From: Saussurea involucrata
Lineage: Eukaryota; Streptophyta; Magnoliopsida; Asterales; Asteraceae
Assembly: GCA_033807775.1 (NCBI GenBank)
Contig: CM066327.1
Location: 74,716,795 to 74,780,794 of the forward strand
DNA: 64,000 nucleotides
Direction: 5' to 3'
In this document: positions 58,032 to 64,000 of the stretch, one piece after another
How the letters are laid out: each line of letters opens with the position of its first letter
Numbering within the stretch: the first letter of the stretch is position 1
Program-made: the position numbers and the translations under genes
The notes under the pieces: model-generated
Told to the model about the DNA's origin: nothing
What the model saw: the letters and a program-made list of their open reading frames with translations, nothing else
Database searches by the model: none

Positions 58032-60449
58032 TTAGTTTTTCTTGGGTACCCACTTTACCATGTATACACATTTGTCAGTGGAAGTAGTTGGAATGGAAGA
58101 TTCAGCAGTCTTCGCAACATTTGAAGATTCAGCTTTGTCTTTCTTCACTTTGGTTAATTTCTTAACTTCAGTGGTAGGATTCACCTTGACCTGATTTGCA
58201 CCAGGGTTGGTCTTCTTTGCCTTGGGGGCAATCTTCACCTTAGCTATCTTTTCAGCTTTGGTGGCTGTGGGGCACTTACTAGCAATATGATCGGTAAGTC
58301 CACAGTGATAACATTTCCTATAACTAAAAGTAGTTCTAGGACCATTTGAATGCTAAGCTTTTAATTTCACATTAGAAGTGCCAGCACCAAGTAAACTATT
58401 GGCTTTAGAAATGGGACGAACATTCAGTTCTTCAGATTTCTTATCAAGGACATCCAATCTGAGTCTAGGAGTAGATCGCTGAATAGATCCAGATATCTGC
58501 TTCCTTGATCCAGAGGGATGAGCCAATGAAGCTTTAGAAGCATTCAGCTTTGGTACTAAGGTACCCTTCTGAGGATTCTGGTAAATAACAATTCCTTTAC
58601 CTTTGTCTTTAGAGACAGAGGTAGGTTTTGAATAAACCATTTTCTCCTTGCCTTTTGAGGAGGTAGGAGTTTCCTCAGGGATTGGTGTAACGGACGAGGA
58701 GCACTGAGAAGATGAAGTATCAGCGACTGAGGATACGAACGTTCCAAATTTAAGCATTGAACGCTCAGTGGTTGGTTTTGGAGTTTCATATTTGTAACCC
58801 AAACCACGTATATCACTCAGGGGAATCTGAGACTTTATTATCTCAGTGATCTTTGTTGAAGATTTACACCATCCTTCAACAGTAGCTTTTTCAGCCTTTA
58901 ATGCAGCGATAGCTTCTGCTCGTTCGATTTTGACTAGCTGATTTAAATATACTTGATCTTTAAAATCTTCTTCAATTTTAGAAAGCTTTTCTATTTGAAG
59001 GTGGCAGTTTTTAAGCTTTTCAACGAGATCAAGATTTTGGTTTTCAACCACAGTTTTGCCGTTCATGGCTTCGTATAAACTTCTAGTCAAGAGATCGATC
59101 TTACGGAGACTATCAGCTTCATCAATATTTGCAATATTGGTAAAGAAAGAAGGTGATACCTGAATAGCAGATGTTGAAGTGGAGGGAATGTCTGAACTTT
59201 CTTCCTCTTCTTCAATCTTGGCCATAAGACATAGATTTGCTTCATCATCTTCAGAGTCAGATGATGATGCTTCTTCATCAGAAGCAGCCCAATCATAGTC
59301 AGCCATCAGGCCTTTATTCTTCTTCTTAAAGCTTTTCAGCTTTGCATATTTTTCTTTCAGCTTTGAATATTTGTCATCTTTATTCCTTGGAACAAAGGGT
59401 TTCTTTGTAAAAGCTGAGGGTCTAGAAACTTTCTTAGACCTGCACTCGTTAGCGAAATGTCCTGTCTTTTCGCAGTTAAAACAAGTAGAAGTAGCCTTAT
59501 CAACAAAAGCTGATGATCTAGGCTTGTCAGTTATGGAAAGAGGTTTGTTCTTTCTAAACATTTTCTTTTTGGCAAATCTCCTGAACTTCTTAGTTAGGAG
59601 AGCCAAAGATTCATCATTATCTGAATAATCAGAATCTGATGACCTTTCAGAGTTACTTTCTAACTCAGTGATGGTGACCGAGGGTCGCTGAGTAGAAGGT
59701 TCATATGAGATTAAAGCAATAGGGGTGCTTTTGGAATCTTTTACAAGATTCTTCTTAAGATGGCTCGATTGCTCATGATTCAGCAACGTGCCATATAAGG
59801 TTGAAAGGGTCATTGATTTTAGATCATTTGATAGCTTGAGACACATAGCATAATTGTCCCAGCTTTCAGGTAAACATTCTAGAAACTTTGTCAGTACTTC
59901 AAAGTTAGAATATTCCTTACCAACAGTTTTCAGATCTATAATTAAACAATTAAAACGTTGGTGAACTTCAGAGAGAGATTCATTCTTACCAGAAATGAAG
60001 CTTTCTTATTGTCTTACCAGGTTGATTTTTCTTGAATCCTGGACTTCAGACGTTCCTTCATACTGAACACATATTGTGTCCCACATGGCCTTTGATGTTT
60101 TCAGATTCATGACGGAATGGTAGACTTCGTCAGGAAGAGCCATGGATAGTATGGATCTGGCTTTTGTATCTATAGCCACTTTCTTCTTATCTTCGTCAGT
60201 CCATTGAAAGATTTCCTTAGGTACTAGCCTTTCTGGAATAGCAGGTCTATTCTCAGCGGCTGGAACAGCAGCATAAATTCTTACAGGGATGAATGGACCA
60301 TTCTCTAGATAGTAAGGCATAGTAGGGTCTACACCTTCTAAGAAGAGTGTCATCCTATTTTTCCATAAGTTGCAGTTATCTTTGGAAAATCTAGGGGGTT
60401 TAGCAAGAGAACCATTGTCTATATAATTTGTGTTTGTGTTGGTGGCCAT
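58032..60449 (-). pseudogene. gag: SIRE-3 gag, two nonsense codons, ends at conserved TAA
   Basis: Start MATNTN at 60449. Gag domain, zinc knuckle CFNCEKTGHFANEC, acidic and coiled-coil-like region, second knuckle CYHCGLTDHIASKC (near 58290) and Lys-rich tail. Premature stops at 60006-60008 (a Tyr codon in SIRE-1) and 58353-58355 (Gln in SIRE-1). The terminal TAA at 58032-58034 is at the same place as in SIRE-1 (19240-19242), with pol continuing in frame behind it. Confidence 0.9.
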
Positions 60450-60515
60450 TTTCAGATAATAGCAAGGAAGAGAAATATCTTAGATTAGATCTTGTTTATG
60501 AGATTAAACAAATCC

Positions 60516-60527
60516 GCTCTGATACCA
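60516..60527 (-). other. primer-binding site of SIRE-3
   Basis: Complement of TGGTATCAGAGC, two bases from the LTR at 60530. Confidence 0.9.
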
Positions 60528-60529
60528 CT

Positions 60530-61499
60530 TGTTGATCCCGAAGGCCTATACAAGTTTGTAGAAGGGGGGGGGGGTTGAATACAAACACACAGATTTTACT
60601 TTTCTAAATTGTTTATTGATAAATCATTAACAATTTACAGCTTGTTGCGGAAACAAGATTAAGGATAAACCTAAATCTAAACAAGTTGGAACACTAAGGT
60701 TTCTTGCACTAAGAGAGATAAGGAAATTACTAATAATAACCTATCTTGAGATAAGAGATTGAACTTGTCCAGAGTTAGCAAGTTACTTCAAAAGAAGTGG
60801 GTTCATCTCTTTATATACTGCATGCATTTAATGCAAGTCAGTATACACTTTACACGTGTCATCAGCTGGTTGGTTGTATGTCATTGACCTTGGTTGACAA
60901 CCTTAGTAGCCGCATGGATGAACAGTGTAGTATCAGAATGGTTGTACGATTTCAGACAGTCGGAGGTTCTTTTCTGACATTTCGTACGGAGTCGTGCAAG
61001 GGGGGGTTAAGACAAAAGTACTTTGTACGGAGGACTTCATGATCAGCTTTCGTTGATTCAGCGATTATCATTTTCTATTCAGCGAATGATAAAGTTCAGC
61101 GATAGCTGAAGTCTTGTACTTGATACTTCATGTTGAGTGGACAAATCTGAGTCTTCGCTGATCCGCATCAGTTCATTAGGAGACTTGTCGCTGGTTCTTG
61201 AGCTTGATCTTCGACTTCAGCGTAGAACCTTTGTTGACTTGAAACTTGTCTTCAGGGATCATAAGTAAACAACTAACTTATCAGCGATCATCATAATGAC
61301 TGAACAGACTCAGAGCATTAATGATGAACAGTGTTCGCTGAATGTTTAATTTAAAAGAGCGAGAGTTCCTATCAGCGGTACTGTAAGATCTTAGTACTTA
61401 TCAGCGATAGTGAAACTCTGATACATATTGTTTACTTACAATTTTCACTAAGTAGAATGGAGAGGGTCATTATCAAATCACTGAGGGTTTGGAACAGCA
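60530..61499 (-). repeat. 5' LTR of SIRE-3
   Basis: 970 bp, uninterrupted. Minus-strand TATATAAAG at 60809-60817 with the ATGCATT palindrome beside it (60821-60836); G-box ACACGTGT near 60852. Followed by target duplication CCAAC. Confidence 0.95.
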
Positions 61500-61504
61500 C
61501 CAAC

Positions 61505-62259
61505 CTTGATTTTCCTCCATAGTTTTGATGAAACTGAATTCTGAGATGGTCCTTGATGCAAATCCCTTGTCAAGTAGTGCCAACTTTGAGTTAAACTTGG
61601 CATACATTGTCTTTACTACAACAGACCTAAATCCATTATGAGACAATGTAGGCCTGGTGATGAATTCAGTGCTAGATGATCCAACCTGACGATGCTGTGA
61701 GGATGTTGCAACATCAACTTGTGACTTCCTTGCTCTAGCAAGGGACTTGGAGGCCTTGGTTTTGTCTTTTTTATGGTTATACCCCTTTTGGCTTGCTCTT
61801 AGTGGCATGTGTTTTCCCAAATATGACCTTTTTTAGAGGGGGTGTCGTAATATTTGGTTCCTGTTAGTAAAGTATAAGTCTCGTCACCGCAGGTGGTATG
61901 AAGGGAGTGAACCTTTTTAGTGGGTAATTTCCAATTCGGTCTACATCCTCAAAATCAGTCGTAGCCTGTTGGACATAATCACCCAAAGCCTTGGCTTGGT
62001 GAGGGGTTTGAGATTGATGTTGAGACCTAAAATCCCATGGTAGAATTGGGTCCATTTGTTTTGTCACATAATCCACTTTGTTAGAGGAGATGTAATTTTC
62101 TACAGGAATTTTAGGGGTTGCAACTACCTATTTTTCGATATGTGCTGACTGTAGAGGGGAATCCGTTGAGTCTTTCACCATCGCACCTTCTGTTGGAGTT
62201 CCTGAAGTCGAAGAGACCAGAGCATCATAGTCTATGAAGGGGGTTTTTTGGGTTTGCAT
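61505..62259 (-). pseudogene. 5' part of the unrecognised decayed gene
   Basis: ATG at 62259 (MQTQKTPF), stop at 62128-62130, open again to 61864, then a frameshift into 61820-61505 with LARARKSQVD, MYAKFNSKLALLDKGF and SEFSFIKTMEENQG. The frame would run on into 31527 across the SIRE-3 insertion. A basic stretch (KDKTKASKSLARARK) may bind nucleic acid. Family unknown; a transposon-borne gene is more likely than a host gene given the setting. Confidence 0.5.
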
Positions 62260-62486
62260 TAGAGAAGTATAGGGTCTGATTGATCGGAGTATTTAAGGGT
62301 TTTTTTCGATAAAGGGTTATGGGATTTGATCGATTTGGGCATTAGGGTTTTTTGGTAGAGGGGTCTGGGGTTTGATTGATCTATGGTAGTGATGTGGTGT
62401 TATTGTTAGCTCCATTTCATTGTATAGAAGTATTGAAAAGTAGCTAAGGACAGATCACAGAAGACCTTTGCCGAATCAGACACCAA
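62260..62486. other. non-coding spacer
   Basis: No gene seen. Last bases ATCAGACACCAA faintly resemble an inverted primer site next to the LTR at 62487; probably chance. Confidence 0.5.
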
Positions 62487-62760
62487 TGTTAGTGCAAGAA
62501 TTGTATTCAAGATTTAGTGATGAGTCAAAGTCAAGGTCAATGTAATTAGAGTGTTATAGTCAAAGGGTATATAAAGTGGAGTGTAAGGGAGCTGTTAGTT
62601 GTAACATTGAGAGAGACGTACGAGAGAAGTCATTTTTTAATTGTAGAGAGATGACTCTAGAGAGAGAAAGTAGATCTCATTCCTATCTTGTATCATTTCT
62701 CTCATCTAATCAAGATCTACATTGATTCTTATATTGTTACTTGTTAAGATTGGACTCACA
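62487..62760 (+). repeat. probable LTR of a further retroelement
   Basis: 274 bp from TGTTAGTGC to GACTCACA, TATA box TATATAAA at 62568-62575, and TGGTATCATAGC (62763-62774, one mismatch to the initiator-Met primer site) two bases after it. The matching 3' LTR would be beyond the right edge. Confidence 0.6.
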
Positions 62761-64000
62761 AGTGGTATCATAGCATAAACAGATCGAATTGTGCATCAAA
62801 TTGAAGATTTTTTTTGTCAATTTTTGAAGAAATTGAAGAGTTTTTGAGATTTTGAGTTTTTCTTGAAAAATTTGGAAAATCATTGTGTTTTGGATTGATT
62901 TTTTTCTCACAAAATTGTTTTCAATCATGTTGTGAATCCTATAAACATTTTGATTTGATTTTTAAACAGAAAATTCATGGATTTTTGAAATTTGTGGATC
63001 AACAGTGAGTTCATGTTTTTGTTCATCGAGATATCTTTACAAAAGAGTGTTTGATTTTCATTTTTGATTGTAGTTTGATCCTTTTTGCATCCACAATTCA
63101 ATATCTTTGTTGTTTTCGATCAAATAGCTATTTTCAGATCTGAGAAGTAACAACATATTCAGTGAGTTTTGTTTTTCAGATTGTTTCCTGGGTTTCGAAA
63201 GTGTTCATCCATGTTAGATGAAGATGGTGTTCGATGTTGATCTTTAAGTGAAATTTGATTGATTTACTATCACAGATCGATTTGAATTGCAATTACAAAC
63301 AGAATACAACATTCATATCGAAATTTCAGCAACAAATAAATGCTTTTGAAGCAGATCTGGATCGACGGTTTGAGTTTCTGTTCATCGAGAGTTTCACATT
63401 AAAAATTTGATCGATCTTGGATACTCATGTACTTTAATCGAATTTTCTTTCACAGGTATGTTTGATATACGATTTCTATCAGACTGAATCGTCTGGAACT
63501 GAAAAACACCATCAAATCAGTAAGATTAGTAATCTGGAAAGTTGTTCGCCGGAAAAACGTTTCGCCGGAAAAACCTCACCGGAAAACTCAAGTTCTTTGT
63601 GTTCGAAGTTGTCGCTCAATGCTTGAGCGATAACTCTTCATCTTCCTCGCACAACAAACTCATTCAAACCCCTCGCTTGACTTTGTGCGATCAAGTTCTC
63701 GCCTGAAGTTCTCGCTCAAATAGTTCTCGTCTGAAAAGGGAGTTATCGTCTGAGTGTTAAGCGATCAAACTTGTTCTCGCATAAACCTTACCCGAGAACG
63801 GTTCTAATCGACCAAGTGTTGCCCGACAACCTTGTTATCGCCTAAACTGACATCATCGGAGTTGATTGTCGCCTGAAAAATCCTCTCATCGGAAAAGCGT
63901 TGGTATCGACGAGGAGACCTATTTTAGTTGCATGATATTGTTTTGATCGTGAAAATTCCTCGTTGGGTGATCTTAGATAATTAAGGAATTAAAAGTAATA
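62761..64000 (+). mobile_element. leader/internal start of the right-edge retroelement
   Basis: Primer-site-like sequence followed by at least 1.2 kb with no supportable ORF on either strand, so either a long leader or a non-autonomous (LARD-like) element. GTTCATCGAGA occurs twice (~63017, ~63379) and 63545-63950 is full of variants of CGCCGGAAAAA and TTCTCGCCTGAA. Confidence 0.5.

Larger units (their letters stand above)
31528..61499 (-). mobile_element. SIRE-3: SIRE-type copia element (minus strand) with SIRE-2 nested inside
   Basis: Outer element of the stack; same family as SIRE-1. Left LTR is in two pieces (31528-32231 and 49176-49447), internal region 49448-60529, right LTR 60530-61499. 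Target duplication CCAAC at 31523-31527 and 61500-61504. LTRs differ at about 11 of 970 positions by eye. Excluding nested DNA it is about 13 kb. gag-pol is one frame with three nonsense codons plus the conserved gag end. Confidence 0.95.

Overview
The window is plant nuclear DNA made almost entirely of LTR retrotransposons stacked inside one another. Evidence for a plant: primer-binding sites matching the 3' end of plant initiator-Met tRNA (TGGTATCAGAGC), copia polyproteins of the Tork and SIRE/Maximus types, a chromodomain gypsy element, a TRIM, and GT-AG introns of plant type. A large eudicot genome fits best; an asterid such as a composite is my guess but the sequence does not prove it. 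No ordinary host gene, tRNA, rRNA or CRISPR array was seen.

Layout: (1) 1-15757 holds two tandem copies of a ~10.4 kb unit with a Tork-type copia element (partial copy 1-3556; complete copy 6226-13948). Each copy is followed by a primer-site/leader stub and the same AT-rich flank. (2) 15758-28022 is SIRE-1 (+ strand), a decayed SIRE-type element with gag, pol and a third ORF, carrying a 370 bp TRIM (24679-25048). (3) 28023-29536 looks like a truncated gypsy LTR; 29537-31527 is low-information sequence plus part of a pseudogene. (4) 31528-61499 is SIRE-3 (- strand, TSD CCAAC). Its left LTR is split by SIRE-2 (32232-49175, - strand, TSD CCTTT), whose third ORF is in turn split by a young chromodomain gypsy element (34277-39816, + strand). 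Removing the stack rejoins a decayed reading frame (31098-31527 with 61505-62259). (5) 62487-64000 is the start of another LTR element.

Working units: each SIRE element has gag-pol (capsid/nucleocapsid, protease, integrase, reverse transcriptase, RNase H) plus a large third ORF, conventionally called envelope-like. SIRE-2 gag-pol (1586 aa) and the gypsy polyprotein (1541 aa) are uninterrupted and their LTR pairs differ at only about 4 of 1113 and 2 of 437 positions, so both inserted recently. SIRE-1 and SIRE-3 (same family) are mutated copies.

Most interesting: the SIRE third ORF looks like an independent gene cassette. In SIRE-1 and SIRE-3 it has a conserved G-box and TATA box upstream, a conserved candidate 5'-UTR intron and a conserved frame-restoring intron inside the coding region. 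SIRE-2 has a TATA box 80 bp upstream of its start. Each family is also saturated, in LTR, spacer and coding DNA, with its own short word (CCACCGAA in SIRE-2, TCAGCGA in SIRE-1/-3), read in different frames where coding. This resembles element-specific binding sites for an element-encoded protein and is the best candidate here for an undescribed system.
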